From: Brooklawnia cerclae
GTDB taxonomy: Bacteria; Actinomycetota; Actinomycetes; Propionibacteriales; Propionibacteriaceae
Direction of reading: 5' to 3'
DNA: 64,000 nucleotides
Assembly (NCBI RefSeq): GCF_011758645.1
Contig: NZ_JAAMOZ010000002.1
Coordinates: 124,001-188,000 of the forward strand
The position numbers and the translations under genes are program-made. The notes below the pieces were generated by a model, which searched no databases, was not told the DNA's origin, and saw only the letters and a list, made by a program, of their open reading frames with translations. Of the stretch, positions 55,631-64,000 are shown in pieces; position 1 is the stretch's first letter; each line of letters begins with the position of its first letter.

Positions 55631-56611
55631 ATGATGAACTGGAACTTCCTGTGGGTCGCCCTCGGCGAACTGATCACGCCCCAGACCGCGGCCTACGTGC
55701 TGGCCACGTTGGGGTTGGCCGTCCACTTCGGCTACACGGGGCTGCTGAACTTCGGTCAGGCGGGCTTCATGGCGGTGGGTGGATATGCCTTCGCGATGTT
55801 CGCCGTGACCTTCGACCAACCGTTCTGGGTCTGCATTCTCGCGGCGATCCTCGGATCGGTCCTGCTGGCGCTCCTGCTCGGTGTCCCAACCCTGCGCCTG
55901 CGGGCCGACTATCTGTCGATAGTGACGATCGGTACCGCCGAGATCGTCCGGCTCGTGGTGCGCTCCCCGGAACTGGGGAAGTGGACCGGGGGCTCGACGG
56001 GCATCAACCGGTCGGGGACGGACTTCTTCGCCATGAACCCGCTTCCGGACGACCTGTCCTGGATGCTGGGCACCATCCGTTACAACTCGGACGCGGTGTG
56101 GGTCCGCCTGGTCGCCTGGGCCGTGGTCCTGCTGGCGGCGTTGTTCGTCTGGCAGATCATGCGCTCGCCCTGGGGCCGGGTCGTCACAGGCATCCGTGAG
56201 AACGAGGACGCGGTCCGCGCGCTCGGGAAGAACGTGTTCGCCTACAAGATGCAGGTGCTCGTGATCGGCGGGATCCTCGCCGGGGTGGGCGCGATCTTCG
56301 CGATCATGCCGACATCCCTGCAGCCCGACAACTACGGCACGCAGACGACGTTCTTCCTCTGGGCGATACTCCTGCTCGGTGGCGCGGCCACCGTGCTCGG
56401 GCCGGTCGTCGGCTCGATGATCTTCTGGGCGCTGCTGGCACTCACGGACGGCTTCGTGTCGCTGGGCGTGTCGTCCGGCATCCTGCCCATCACCACGCTG
56501 CAGTCCGGCCAGATCCGCTACATGCTGGTCGGCCTGGCGATCATGTTGCTCGTCATCTTCCGTCCTCAAGGCATCTTCGGACACAAGTCGGAGGTTTTGT
56601 TCAATGGCTGA
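55631..56611 (+). CDS. livM: Branched-chain amino acid ABC permease LivM
   Basis: A 326-residue permease partner with about nine helices. GYTGLLNFGQAGFMAVGGYAFA is the conserved LivM opening; RADYLSIVTIGTAEIVRLV and SPWGRVVTGIRENEDAVRALGKN (ATPase-contact loop) follow. ATG 55631 has AAGGA upstream. Its end overlaps livG by 8 bp. Confidence 0.93.
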   Translation: MMNWNFLWVALGELITPQTAAYVLATLGLAVHFGYTGLLNFGQAGFMAVGGYAFAMFAVTFDQPFWVCILAAILGSVLLALLLGVPTLRLRADYLSIVTIGTAEIVRLVVRSPELGKWTGGSTGINRSGTDFFAMNPLPDDLSWMLGTIRYNSDAVWVRLVAWAVVLLAALFVWQIMRSPWGRVVTGIRENEDAVRALGKNVFAYKMQVLVIGGILAGVGAIFAIMPTSLQPDNYGTQTTFFLWAILLLGGAATVLGPVVGSMIFWALLALTDGFVSLGVSSGILPITTLQSGQIRYMLVGLAIMLLVIFRPQGIFGHKSEVLFNG

Positions 56612-57575
56612 CGACGTGGTCGCGGAACGCGAAGCCGTGGCAGAGGCGAGTGCGGCCGAAGGACAGGCCGCCGCCGAGGCATTTCCGCTGCCCGATCCCC
56701 TGTGGAAGGGCGATGCCGGGCCGGGGTGCGCCAAGGTCGACCCGATCCTCGTCGCGGACAGTGTGCGCAAGACGTTCGGTGGCCTGGTGGCGGTCGACGT
56801 CGAGCACGTGGAGATCCCGCGTCACGGCATCACGGCACTCATCGGCCCGAACGGCGCGGGTAAGACGACCTTCTTCAACCTGCTGACCGGCTTCGACAAG
56901 CCGGACACCGGAAGCTGGACGTTCGACGGCACCGACCTGGCGGGCGTCCCCGCATGGAAGATCGCGCGCAAGGGACAGGTCCGCACCTTCCAGTTGACGA
57001 AGGCGTTCGGTGGCCTCAGCGTGCTCGACTCGATGAAGCTCGGCGCTCGTGACCAGAAGGGCGAACGCTTCTGGGCTTCCCTCCTCCCACCGCTGTGGAG
57101 GACCCAGGAGCGCGAGATCGAGGCGCGTGCTCTGGAGTTGCTCAAACAGTTCAAGCTCTACGAGAAGCGCGACGACCTCGCACTGTCGATGTCCGGTGGC
57201 CAGCGCAAGCTGCTGGAGATGGCCCGGGCGTTGATGTCGGCGCCCCAGCTCGTCATGCTCGACGAGCCGATGGCCGGCGTCAACCCCGCCCTCACGCAGT
57301 CGCTCCTGGGGCACATCGTCCGCCTCAAGCAGCAAGGCATGACGGTCGTCTTCGTCGAGCACGACATGCACATGGTGCAGGCGATCGCCGACTGGGTGGT
57401 GGTGATGGCCGAGGGCCGTGTCGTCGCCGAGGGCAAGCCCACCGAGGTCATGAAGGACCCGGTCGTCGTGGACGCCTATCTGGGCGCCAACATGGATCGC
57501 GATCTGGGCGAGGTCGTCAAGGAGATCCGCGCCAGCTATGCCGCATCGCGGCCGGAAGGGGGATCTGCCCAGTGA
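56604..57575 (+). CDS. livG: Branched-chain amino acid ABC ATP-binding protein LivG
   Basis: A 323-residue ATPase subunit. Walker A GPNGAGKTT, signature MSGGQRKLLEM, Walker B LVMLDEPMAGVNP, and switch His in VFVEHDM. An acidic Ala/Glu-rich N-terminal extension of ~45 residues precedes the usual domain. The stop overlaps the livF GTG. Confidence 0.94.
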   Translation: MADDVVAEREAVAEASAAEGQAAAEAFPLPDPLWKGDAGPGCAKVDPILVADSVRKTFGGLVAVDVEHVEIPRHGITALIGPNGAGKTTFFNLLTGFDKPDTGSWTFDGTDLAGVPAWKIARKGQVRTFQLTKAFGGLSVLDSMKLGARDQKGERFWASLLPPLWRTQEREIEARALELLKQFKLYEKRDDLALSMSGGQRKLLEMARALMSAPQLVMLDEPMAGVNPALTQSLLGHIVRLKQQGMTVVFVEHDMHMVQAIADWVVVMAEGRVVAEGKPTEVMKDPVVVDAYLGANMDRDLGEVVKEIRASYAASRPEGGSAQ

Positions 57576-58318
57576 GCATCATTCCTCAGCCAGTTCTGAA
57601 GGTCGAGAACCTGGTGGCCGGCTACGTCCCTGAGGTCAACATCCTCAACGGGACGAACGCCTACGTGGGCCGGGGCGAACTTGTCGGGATCATCGGACCG
57701 AACGGCGCCGGCAAGTCGACCCTGCTCAAGGCGATCTTCGGCCTGGTGACGATCCGATCGGGCTCCGTGACACTCAACGGCAAGGACATCACCGGGCTGC
57801 GCGCCAACAAGCTGGTCACCAAGGGGGTGGGTTTCGTCCCCCAGACCGAGAACGTCTTCGAGAGCCTCACCATCGCCGAGAACCTGCAGATGGGGTGCTA
57901 CCAGAAGCCGAGTCTGTACGGGGAGCGCCTGGACTTCGTCGTCAGCCTGTTCCCCGAACTCAAGAAACGGCTCGGCCAGCGTGCCGGGTCGTTGTCGGGT
58001 GGCGAGCGCCAGATGGTGGCCATGTCGAGGGCCCTGATGATGGACCCCCACGTGCTCCTGCTGGACGAGCCGTCCGCCGGTCTTTCACCCGTGCGCCAGG
58101 ACGAGACGTTCCTGAACGTCGCGCGGATCAACGCCGCGGGCGTGTCGGTGATGATGGTCGAGCAGAACGCTCGCCGGTGCCTGCAGATCTGCGATCGTGG
58201 CTACGTCCTCGACATGGGGCGTGACGCCTACGTCGGCGGTGGGCAGGAACTGCTCAACGACCCCAACGTCATCCAGCTCTACCTGGGCACCCTGGCCACC
58301 GACCACAAGGCCGGCTAG
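57572..58318 (+). CDS. livF: Branched-chain amino acid ABC ATP-binding protein LivF
   Basis: A 248-residue ATPase subunit. Walker A GPNGAGKST, Q-loop GFVPQTENVFESLTIAENL, signature LSGGERQMVAM, Walker B VLLLDEPSAGLSP. GTG 57572 overlaps the livG stop (GTGA). A perfect hairpin follows the gene. Confidence 0.94.
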   Translation: MSIIPQPVLKVENLVAGYVPEVNILNGTNAYVGRGELVGIIGPNGAGKSTLLKAIFGLVTIRSGSVTLNGKDITGLRANKLVTKGVGFVPQTENVFESLTIAENLQMGCYQKPSLYGERLDFVVSLFPELKKRLGQRAGSLSGGERQMVAMSRALMMDPHVLLLDEPSAGLSPVRQDETFLNVARINAAGVSVMMVEQNARRCLQICDRGYVLDMGRDAYVGGGQELLNDPNVIQLYLGTLATDHKAG

Positions 58319-58330
58319 AGGCCTACGGCC

Positions 58331-58367
58331 AGAATCCCCTCCTCCGCTCGCGGGGTGAGGGGATTCT
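58331..58367 (+). terminator. Terminator after livHMGF
   Basis: A perfect 11-bp inverted repeat AGAATCCCCTC (58331-58341) / GAGGGGATTCT (58357-58367), 12 bp past the livF stop; weak T content follows. Confidence 0.7.
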
Positions 58368-58377
58368 TGCGTGCAGA

Positions 58378-58680
58378 GGTCCTTTCGACAGGCTCAAGGG
58401 CCCTTCGACAGGCTCAGGGGCCCGTTGTCTGCGGGAGGGCCCTTCGACAGGCTCAGGGGGCGTTGTCTGCGGGAGGTCCCTTCGACAGGCTCAGGGGCCT
58501 TTCGACAGGCTCAAGGGGCGTTGTCTGCGGGAGGTCCCTTCGGCAGGCTCAGGGGGCGTTGTCTGCGGAGGGTCCCTGAGCTTGTCGAAGGGACCTCGAG
58601 TCTGCCGAAGGGACGAGACCCAAGCGGGAGCGGAGACGGTCGTCATCGCGTCAGGGCCCCTGAGCTTGTCGAAGGGACGG
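58378..58680. repeat. Hairpin-repeat array 6
   Basis: About eight copies between the convergent livHMGF and livK terminators. Arms are mostly CCCT/AGGG around TCGACAGGCTC, with the filler GGGCGTTGTCTGCGGGAGG repeated four times; the right-hand copies are inverted (CCCT-GAGCTTGTCGA-AGGG). Confidence 0.9.
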
Positions 58681-58703
58681 CACCCAAGAGGCGTCCAGAC
58701 AGA

Positions 58704-58737
58704 CAATCGCCCGGGGGCATGCGCCCCCGGGCGATTG
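58704..58737 (-). terminator. Terminator after livK
   Basis: A perfect 15-bp stem CAATCGCCCGGGGGC (58704-58718) / GCCCCCGGGCGATTG (58723-58737) with a 4-nt loop, 24 bp past the minus-strand livK stop, followed on that strand by TCTGTCT. Confidence 0.75.
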
Positions 58738-58760
58738 GTGTGGATCGGGACTCGGTTACC

Positions 58761-60035
58761 TCAGCTGAGGGTGCCCGAAACCTGGTCGATCCATTCGGAC
58801 TCGTTGCCGGCGAGGTACTGGTAGATCGAGATGGTCGCCTCGGTCACATCACCGTTGGCATCGAAGGTGATCGGGCCCGACAGGCCGTCGTAATCGATGT
58901 CGGTGCCATCGGCCAGCAGGTCGGCGCACTCCCCGAAGGTGGTGCACTTGGTGCCCTCTTCCGACACGGACTGCAGGTTGTCCCTGATGGTCTGGCCGTC
59001 CGTGTCCCCACCCTGCAACGCGGCGAGCGCCACGAGGATGGTCGCGTCGTACGACTCGGCCGCGTAGCTGAAGACGTCCAGCGGATCCGCGCCCTGGGAC
59101 TCGACGAGGTCCTGCAACTGGGCCTGGAAGTCGTCGGTCGCCCTGACGCCGGGGTTGGTGAACTGGGCGCCTGCGATGTCGGGCTGGTCACCCGGCACCA
59201 TCTGGCCGTAGTTGCCATCGGTCCCGTAGAGGTTCGCGAAGTCGAAGCCCTCGGTCGCCAGGTTGGAGAAGATGATCTTCGACTCCTCGAAGCCGATCAC
59301 CACCACGGCGTCGGGGCTCTGAGCGAGCACCTCGCCGACCTCCGACGTGAAGTTGGACGCCGACGGATCGTAGGTGATGTTCGACGTCACCGTGACGCCG
59401 CCCGCCTCAAGGGTCTGAACGAGGTTCTCTGCCAGACCGATGCCGTAAGGATCGTTCATGTACAGGACGCCGACCTTGGTCTTGCCGTCCTCGAGAATCT
59501 TGTTGCCGAGGATCTGACCCTGCAGGACGTCCGACGGAGCGGTCCGCCAGTAGTACCCGTCATCGTCGTAGTCGGTGAAGTCGGGTGACGTGTTGGCGGG
59601 CGAGATCTGGACGACCCCGGCCTGCGTGATCTGGTCGATGATCGTCATCGAGACACCGGACGACGCTGCGCCGAGGATTGCGGACACCCCCTGGGAGATG
59701 AGCGAGGTCGCCGACTGGGTGGCGATGTTCGTGGTCGTGTCGCCGGAGTCGGTGTGGGTGACCGTGACGGACACGCCCTTGGCGGCGTCGTTGATGTCCT
59801 TGACGGCCAGGTCCACGCCGGCGATCTCGGGCGGCCCGAGGGTCGCCAGTGAGCCAGTCTGCGGAAGGATGGTGCCGATACTCAGCGCCAGGTCGCCAGC
59901 GGCGTCACTGGCTGATGATCCCCCGGAGGACTCGCCACTGGAGCAGGCCGAGAGTGCGAGCGCCGCGAGTGCTCCGACCGCGGTCGTGCGAATGATGGCC
60001 GAGCGGGATGGGACCCGGCTTCTTTGGATAGTCAT
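58761..60035 (-). CDS. livK: Branched-chain amino acid ABC substrate-binding lipoprotein
   Basis: A 424-residue type-I periplasmic-binding-fold lipoprotein. The signal peptide ends ALSAC, making Cys31 the lipid anchor; a Ser/Gly linker follows. The mature domain has IGTILPQTGSLATLGPPEIAG and VSAILGAASSGVSMT, the amino-acid-binding pocket style of LivJ/K, and YDATILVALAA later. ATG 60035 follows AGGAG. It is convergent with livHMGF rather than within that operon, so it has its own promoter and terminator. Ligand could be a branched-chain amino acid or a relative such as urea or short amides. Confidence 0.92.
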   Translation of the reverse strand: MTIQRSRVPSRSAIIRTTAVGALAALALSACSSGESSGGSSASDAAGDLALSIGTILPQTGSLATLGPPEIAGVDLAVKDINDAAKGVSVTVTHTDSGDTTTNIATQSATSLISQGVSAILGAASSGVSMTIIDQITQAGVVQISPANTSPDFTDYDDDGYYWRTAPSDVLQGQILGNKILEDGKTKVGVLYMNDPYGIGLAENLVQTLEAGGVTVTSNITYDPSASNFTSEVGEVLAQSPDAVVVIGFEESKIIFSNLATEGFDFANLYGTDGNYGQMVPGDQPDIAGAQFTNPGVRATDDFQAQLQDLVESQGADPLDVFSYAAESYDATILVALAALQGGDTDGQTIRDNLQSVSEEGTKCTTFGECADLLADGTDIDYDGLSGPITFDANGDVTEATISIYQYLAGNESEWIDQVSGTLS

Positions 60036-60159
60036 GGGCGGCTCCTGTGTTTGCGTATGAGCAAGCCACACGCGGCTGTGTCTTGACGCAAAAATTAGAC
60101 CCCGCATGTTACGGCCACGAAAAATCCGATGGCTACTCGATAACGAAAGGGATACAAAA

Positions 60160-60195
60160 GGAGGATCCCCGGTCGATTGCGACCAGAGATCCTCC
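60160..60195 (-). terminator. Rho-independent terminator of the nifJ operon
   Basis: GGAGGATC (60160-60167) pairs with GATCCTCC (60188-60195), with further pairing of GGTCG/CGACC inside. On the minus strand the stem is followed by CTTTTGTATC, a fair U-tract. It lies 25 bp past the stop at 60220. Confidence 0.8.
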
Positions 60196-60219
60196 CCAGG
60201 GAAACCGCTGCCGGGCGGT

Positions 60220-61368
60220 TCAGTTGCGTCCGTAGACCTTCTTGGCGCGCTCCAGACCACTGACATATCCGGAGCGGGCGTACAGGCCCCCGTCGACGTC
60301 GGACGGCACGGCGAGCATGCCGCGCGCCTTGTCGAGGGTCAGCCCCTTGCGGGTGAGCCAGCTCGTCACACCATCGACGAGCTGTCCCGCATGCCCCGGC
60401 CCGTGACGCACCAGCGACGCGGTGGTCATGACGACGTCCGCACCGGCGAGCAGGTACTTCAGCACGTCCTCGACGGTCTCGACGCCGGTCGTCGCGGCGA
60501 GCGAGGCACCGACGCGACCGTACAGCGCGGCGATCCAGCTGCGCGGCAGCTTGGCCTCGTCGGAGCCGCTGAGGCCGAAGCCCGGCACCACGGCCATGCG
60601 GTCGAGGTCGATGTCGGGCTGCAGGTACCTGTTGAACAGGACGAAGGCGTCCGCTCCGGCCGCGTCCAGCCTGCCGGCCATCTCGCCGAAGCTGGAGAAA
60701 TACGGTGACAGCTTCATGGCCACCGGCACGCTCACGACCTGCTTGACGGCGGCGAGGATGTCGAGATGCCTCTCCTCGACCTCACGGGCCGGGGTGTGGA
60801 GGTCGCCCGCCACGTAGTAGACATTGAGTTCGATGGCCGATGCCCCCGCGTCCTGCATGCGCCGGGCGGTGTTCGTCCAGTCGCCGGTCGTCGAGCCGTT
60901 GAGGCTCGCGATCAGCGGCACCGAGACCGTCGGGGCGGCCTTCTCGATCAGGCTCAGGTAGGTCCGGGTCAGCCCGGACTCGTTGCTGGGCGTGGTCGGG
61001 AAGTACGACAGAGCCTCGGCGAAACTGTCGGAACCCTGCTCCTCGATGGCCGTCTGACGAGCGTCCTCGTAGCGGATCTGCTCCTCGAACAGCGAGTACA
61101 TGACGATCGCGCCGACGCCGCCGTCGTCCAGCTCGCGGATCCCGTCCAGTGTCTGGCTGAGCGGGCCGGCCGAGGCGACGACGGGGTTGCGCAGCCGCAG
61201 CCCCATGTAGGTCGTCGTGAGGTCGACCGTGGCACCGGCCGGGGAATCGGGTGCGATGACGATCGACCCCTGCGGGGCGAGCTGGTCGGTCGCGTTGCTG
61301 CCCATCTCGGACTTGCGGCGCGCGGACTCGGCCGCGGCCCGCAGGGCCTCCGGATCGAAGTTCGGCAT
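60220..61368 (-). CDS. Dihydroorotate dehydrogenase-like flavoprotein
   Basis: A 382-residue TIM-barrel FMN protein. Core motifs: YMGLRLRNPVVASAGPLSQ at the barrel start, ELNVYYVAGDL, VPVAMKLSPYFSS and FVLFNRYLQPDID, then DVVMTTASLVRHG. It is a PyrD relative but probably not the pyrimidine enzyme: family members annotated only as dihydroorotate dehydrogenase-like are often encoded beside pyruvate:ferredoxin oxidoreductase, as here (1-nt gap to nifJ). The physiological reaction is unknown. ATG 61368. Confidence 0.88.
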   Translation of the reverse strand: MPNFDPEALRAAAESARRKSEMGSNATDQLAPQGSIVIAPDSPAGATVDLTTTYMGLRLRNPVVASAGPLSQTLDGIRELDDGGVGAIVMYSLFEEQIRYEDARQTAIEEQGSDSFAEALSYFPTTPSNESGLTRTYLSLIEKAAPTVSVPLIASLNGSTTGDWTNTARRMQDAGASAIELNVYYVAGDLHTPAREVEERHLDILAAVKQVVSVPVAMKLSPYFSSFGEMAGRLDAAGADAFVLFNRYLQPDIDLDRMAVVPGFGLSGSDEAKLPRSWIAALYGRVGASLAATTGVETVEDVLKYLLAGADVVMTTASLVRHGPGHAGQLVDGVTSWLTRKGLTLDKARGMLAVPSDVDGGLYARSGYVSGLERAKKVYGRN

Positions 61369-61369
61369 C

Positions 61370-64000
61370 TCAGTTCTCCTTGCTGCGGGCGTCCGCGCTG
61401 AACATCTCCGCCGGCCTGCCCGCCAGGTCCTCGTACTCCGCGTAGCGCTGGAGCACGCGCTCCTGGCTGAACTCCAGCAGCCGCTCGGCCTCGGCCGGGT
61501 CGGATGCCTGCAGCATCTTGAACCGCAGCTCGTTCTTGCGGTAGTCGCGCAGCGAGATGCGCGGACGCGGGGAATCGAGCAGGAACGGGTTCTTGCCCTC
61601 CTCGCGCAGCACCGGGTTGAACCGCATGAGCGGCCAGTGGCCTGAGGCCACCGCCTTGTACTGCTGCTCGAGGCCCTTGCGCATGTCGATGCCGTGGCTG
61701 ATGCAGTGGCTGTAGGCGATGATCAGGCTCGGGCCGTCGTATGCCTCGGCCTCACGGAAGGCCCTCAGCGTCTGCTGGGGATCGGCCCCCAGCGCGACAC
61801 GGGCCACGTACACGTGGCCGTAGGCGATCGCCTGCATGGCGAGGTCCTTCTTGTTGGTCGTCTTGCCCGCGGTGGCGAACTTCGCGACCGCACCGAGGGG
61901 AGTCGACTTGGACGACTGCCCACCGGTGTTGGAGTAGACCTCCGTGTCGAGCACCAGGACGTTGACGTTGCGTCCGGACGCCAGCACATGGTCGACACCC
62001 GCCGAGCCGATGTCGTAAGCCCATCCGTCGCCACCGACGATCCAGACCGAGCGGCGCATGAGGTGATCGGCCACCGACTTGAGATCGTCGACCAGCGGGC
62101 CCTCCAGGCCTTCCAGCTTGTCCTTCAGGGCCTCCTGGCGGCGGTACTGGACGCGCAACTCGTGCATCGTGTCCTGCGGGGAGCCCAGCAGGCCGTCCAC
62201 CAACTCGTCGTCGGCGATCCGGTCGCGCAGCTGCTCCAGGCGCGTACGGGCGAGTTCGTTGTGCAGGTCGGCGGCGAGCCGCATGCCGAGCCCGAACTCC
62301 GCGTTGTCCTCGAACAGCGAGTTGGACCAGGCAGGGCCACGTCCCTCGGCGTTCTTCGCCCAGGGCGTCGTCGGCAGGTTGCCACCGTAGATGGACGAGC
62401 AGCCCGTCGCGTTGGCCACCTGCAGGCGCTCACCGAACAGCTGGGTGAGCAGCTTCAGGTACGGGGTCTCGCCGCAGCCGGAGCAGGCACCCGAGAACTC
62501 GAACAGCGGGGTCAGGAACTGGACGCCGCGTACCGAGCCGTAGTTGACCTTGCTGCGCTTGGGCCGCGGCAGCGTCTCGAAGAACTCGACGTTGGCGCGC
62601 TCCTTGCTGCGCTCGAGCACGGGGGCCAGGTTGATCGCCTTGCGCTGAGGCTGGCCGATCGGGGAGACCGGGCAGGCCTCGACGCACAGGCCGCAGCCGG
62701 TGCAGTCCTCGGCGTAGACCTGAAGGGTGTAGCGCGTGCTCGGCAGGCCCGTGGCGTCCAGGGCGACGGACTGGAACCCCTCGGGGGCTCCGTCCAGGTA
62801 CTCCTCGCCGTAGTGCTTGGCGCGCAGGACGGCATGCGGGCAGACGAACGAGCAGTTGCCGCACTGGATGCACGTCTCGGGATCCCACACCGCGATGATG
62901 TCCGAGATGTTGCGCTTCTCGTACTTGGTCGTCCCGCTCGGGTAGGAGCCGTCGACCGGCACCTTGCTCACCGGCAGCAGGTCGCCCCGGTCGATGAGCA
63001 TCGTCGCGGTGACGTCCTTGACGAAGTCGGGGGCGCTGTCGGGCACCGGGGCGAGGTAGCCGTGGTCGCTGGTGACCTCGTCCGGCACATCGAGGTGGTG
63101 CAGGTGGGCGAGGGCCTCGTCCACGGCCACGTGGTTCTTGCGGACGATCTCCATCGACTTCTTCGAGTAGGTCTTGGTGATCGCCTCCTTGATCCGCTCG
63201 ATGGCGACGTCGCGCTCCAGGACGCCCGAGATGGCGAAGTAGCAGGTCTGCAACACCGTGTTGGTGCGCCCGCCCAGGCCGGCGGTGCGGGCCACGTCGT
63301 TGGCGTTGATGGCCCACAGGTCGATGCCCAGGTCGATGATCTTGCGCTGCATCGGGGCAGGCAGGTGGTCCCAGACCTGGGAGGTCTCGAACGGCGAGTT
63401 GATCAGCAGCGTCGTGCCACCGACCCGCTCGCCCGCCTCGTTGTAGACCGCGGGACGCGCGAACTCGAGCACGTCGATGCGCTCCAGGATGCTCCAGTGA
63501 TGGCAGCCGATGAAACCGGCCTTGTTCACCAGGTAGGGCGCCTTGATCGGGTCGGGGCCGAACCGCAGGTGGCTGGTCGTGCGAGACCCGGACTTCTTCG
63601 AGTCGTAGACGAAGTAGCCCTGTGCGTAGGTGTCCTCGTCCGAACCGAGGATCTTGATCGTGTTCTTGTTGGCGCCGACGGTGCCGTCGGAGCCCATGCC
63701 GTAGAAGACGGCGCGCTTGGTGGCGGGGTCCTCCAGGTCGATCGACGGGTCGTAGTCGAGCGAGAGCAGGGTCACGTCGTCGTTGATGCCCACCGTGAAA
63801 CGAGGGCGGGGCGCCGGCTTGGCGAGCTCGTCGAAGATGGCGACGGCCATGGCCGGGGTGAAGTCCTTGCTGGACAGCCCGTAGCGGCCACCGATGACCA
63901 GTGGCATCGACTCGCGCTCGCCGCGGGAGGCGGCCTCCGCGAGGGCGGTGGTCACGTCGAGGAAAAGGGGCTCGCCTCCGGAGCCCGGTTCCTTCGTCCG
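61370..64000 (-). CDS. nifJ: Pyruvate:ferredoxin (flavodoxin) oxidoreductase, 5' truncated by window
   Basis: About 876 C-terminal residues of the ~1180-residue single-chain enzyme converting pyruvate and CoA to acetyl-CoA, CO2 and reduced ferredoxin. The frame is open through base 64000 (upstream codons read ...KEPGSGGEPLFLDV, matching the family). Visible are the gamma-type domain (GMGSDGTVGANKNTIKI), two ferredoxin clusters CIQCGNCSFVCP and CTGCGLCVEACP, an extra cluster Cys pair in CSGCGETPYLKLL, and the thiamine-diphosphate domain GGDGWAYDIG ... EVYSNTGGQ. It is oxygen-sensitive and typical of anaerobic metabolism. Co-transcribed with the PyrD-like gene. Confidence 0.97.
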   Translation of the reverse strand, partial: RTKEPGSGGEPLFLDVTTALAEAASRGERESMPLVIGGRYGLSSKDFTPAMAVAIFDELAKPAPRPRFTVGINDDVTLLSLDYDPSIDLEDPATKRAVFYGMGSDGTVGANKNTIKILGSDEDTYAQGYFVYDSKKSGSRTTSHLRFGPDPIKAPYLVNKAGFIGCHHWSILERIDVLEFARPAVYNEAGERVGGTTLLINSPFETSQVWDHLPAPMQRKIIDLGIDLWAINANDVARTAGLGGRTNTVLQTCYFAISGVLERDVAIERIKEAITKTYSKKSMEIVRKNHVAVDEALAHLHHLDVPDEVTSDHGYLAPVPDSAPDFVKDVTATMLIDRGDLLPVSKVPVDGSYPSGTTKYEKRNISDIIAVWDPETCIQCGNCSFVCPHAVLRAKHYGEEYLDGAPEGFQSVALDATGLPSTRYTLQVYAEDCTGCGLCVEACPVSPIGQPQRKAINLAPVLERSKERANVEFFETLPRPKRSKVNYGSVRGVQFLTPLFEFSGACSGCGETPYLKLLTQLFGERLQVANATGCSSIYGGNLPTTPWAKNAEGRGPAWSNSLFEDNAEFGLGMRLAADLHNELARTRLEQLRDRIADDELVDGLLGSPQDTMHELRVQYRRQEALKDKLEGLEGPLVDDLKSVADHLMRRSVWIVGGDGWAYDIGSAGVDHVLASGRNVNVLVLDTEVYSNTGGQSSKSTPLGAVAKFATAGKTTNKKDLAMQAIAYGHVYVARVALGADPQQTLRAFREAEAYDGPSLIIAYSHCISHGIDMRKGLEQQYKAVASGHWPLMRFNPVLREEGKNPFLLDSPRPRISLRDYRKNELRFKMLQASDPAEAERLLEFSQERVLQRYAEYEDLAGRPAEMFSADARSKEN

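Overview
The window is 64 kb of high-GC, gene-dense DNA. It looks like the chromosome of an anaerobic or facultative member of the Actinomycetota, most simply a Propionibacteriaceae-type organism; this is inferred from gene content and style, and no rRNA or marker tree is available. The evidence is the strong GC bias, many leaderless starts (a TANNNT -10 box 6-7 nt before the start codon), an actinobacterial style of gene coupling (ATGA/GTGA overlaps), and a fermentative enzyme set: pyruvate:ferredoxin oxidoreductase, quinone-linked anaerobic GlpABC, a proton-translocating transhydrogenase and a giant acyl-CoA dehydratase activase.

Layout. 1-2979: 3' part of a BadF/2-hydroxyacyl-CoA dehydratase-activase-like protein. 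2987-5962 (minus): a three-gene SipW signal-peptidase operon with a strong promoter and a ~200-nt structured leader. 6003-15627: a glycerol locus with glpK-glpF (minus), a complete ISL3-family insertion sequence with 8-bp target duplication, a SorC-type regulator, then glpABC. 15640-16052: a repeat array. 16121-20080: housekeeping genes (glutathionyl-hydroquinone-reductase-like protein, PH-like membrane protein, GNAT, HAD phosphatase, small protein, methyltransferase). 20146-23181: pntAB. 23354-26484: a MacB/LolD-like ABC exporter. 26530-27129: a histidine phosphatase. 27423-30765 (minus): a carbohydrate ABC importer without its own ATPase; an aldehyde dehydrogenase and 4-alpha-glucanotransferase follow. 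35039-36948 (minus): AlkD-like glycosylase and an FAD reductase. 36991-40703: HAD phosphatase, the complete AmmeMemoRadiSam trio (amrB, amrA, amrS) and an FKBP isomerase. 40718-45042: ABM-domain protein, alkyltransferase-like protein and an alanine cluster (cycA, ald, divergent Lrp/AsnC regulator). 45075-49134: lipoprotein, MFS permease, unknown gene and nucleoside-diphosphate-sugar-epimerase-like reductase. 49135-50511 (minus): dnaB with a DnaA-box cluster upstream. 51246-54077: copper operon csoR-copZ-copA under a visible CsoR operator. 54231-60035: a branched-chain amino-acid ABC importer (livHMGF, with livK convergent). 60220-64000 (minus): dihydroorotate-dehydrogenase-like gene and nifJ, which runs off the window.

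Themes. The most informative non-coding signal is a dispersed hairpin repeat family, about 45-50 copies in six arrays. Its 11-nt loop (TCGACAGGCTC, or its complement) is nearly invariant, while the stem arms change from place to place and stay complementary. The best candidate for a poorly understood gene system is the compact AmmeMemoRadiSam operon, whose three families are almost always found together but have no established bacterial function. The SipW operon with its long leader is a second candidate. No tRNA, rRNA, CRISPR array or prophage was seen.
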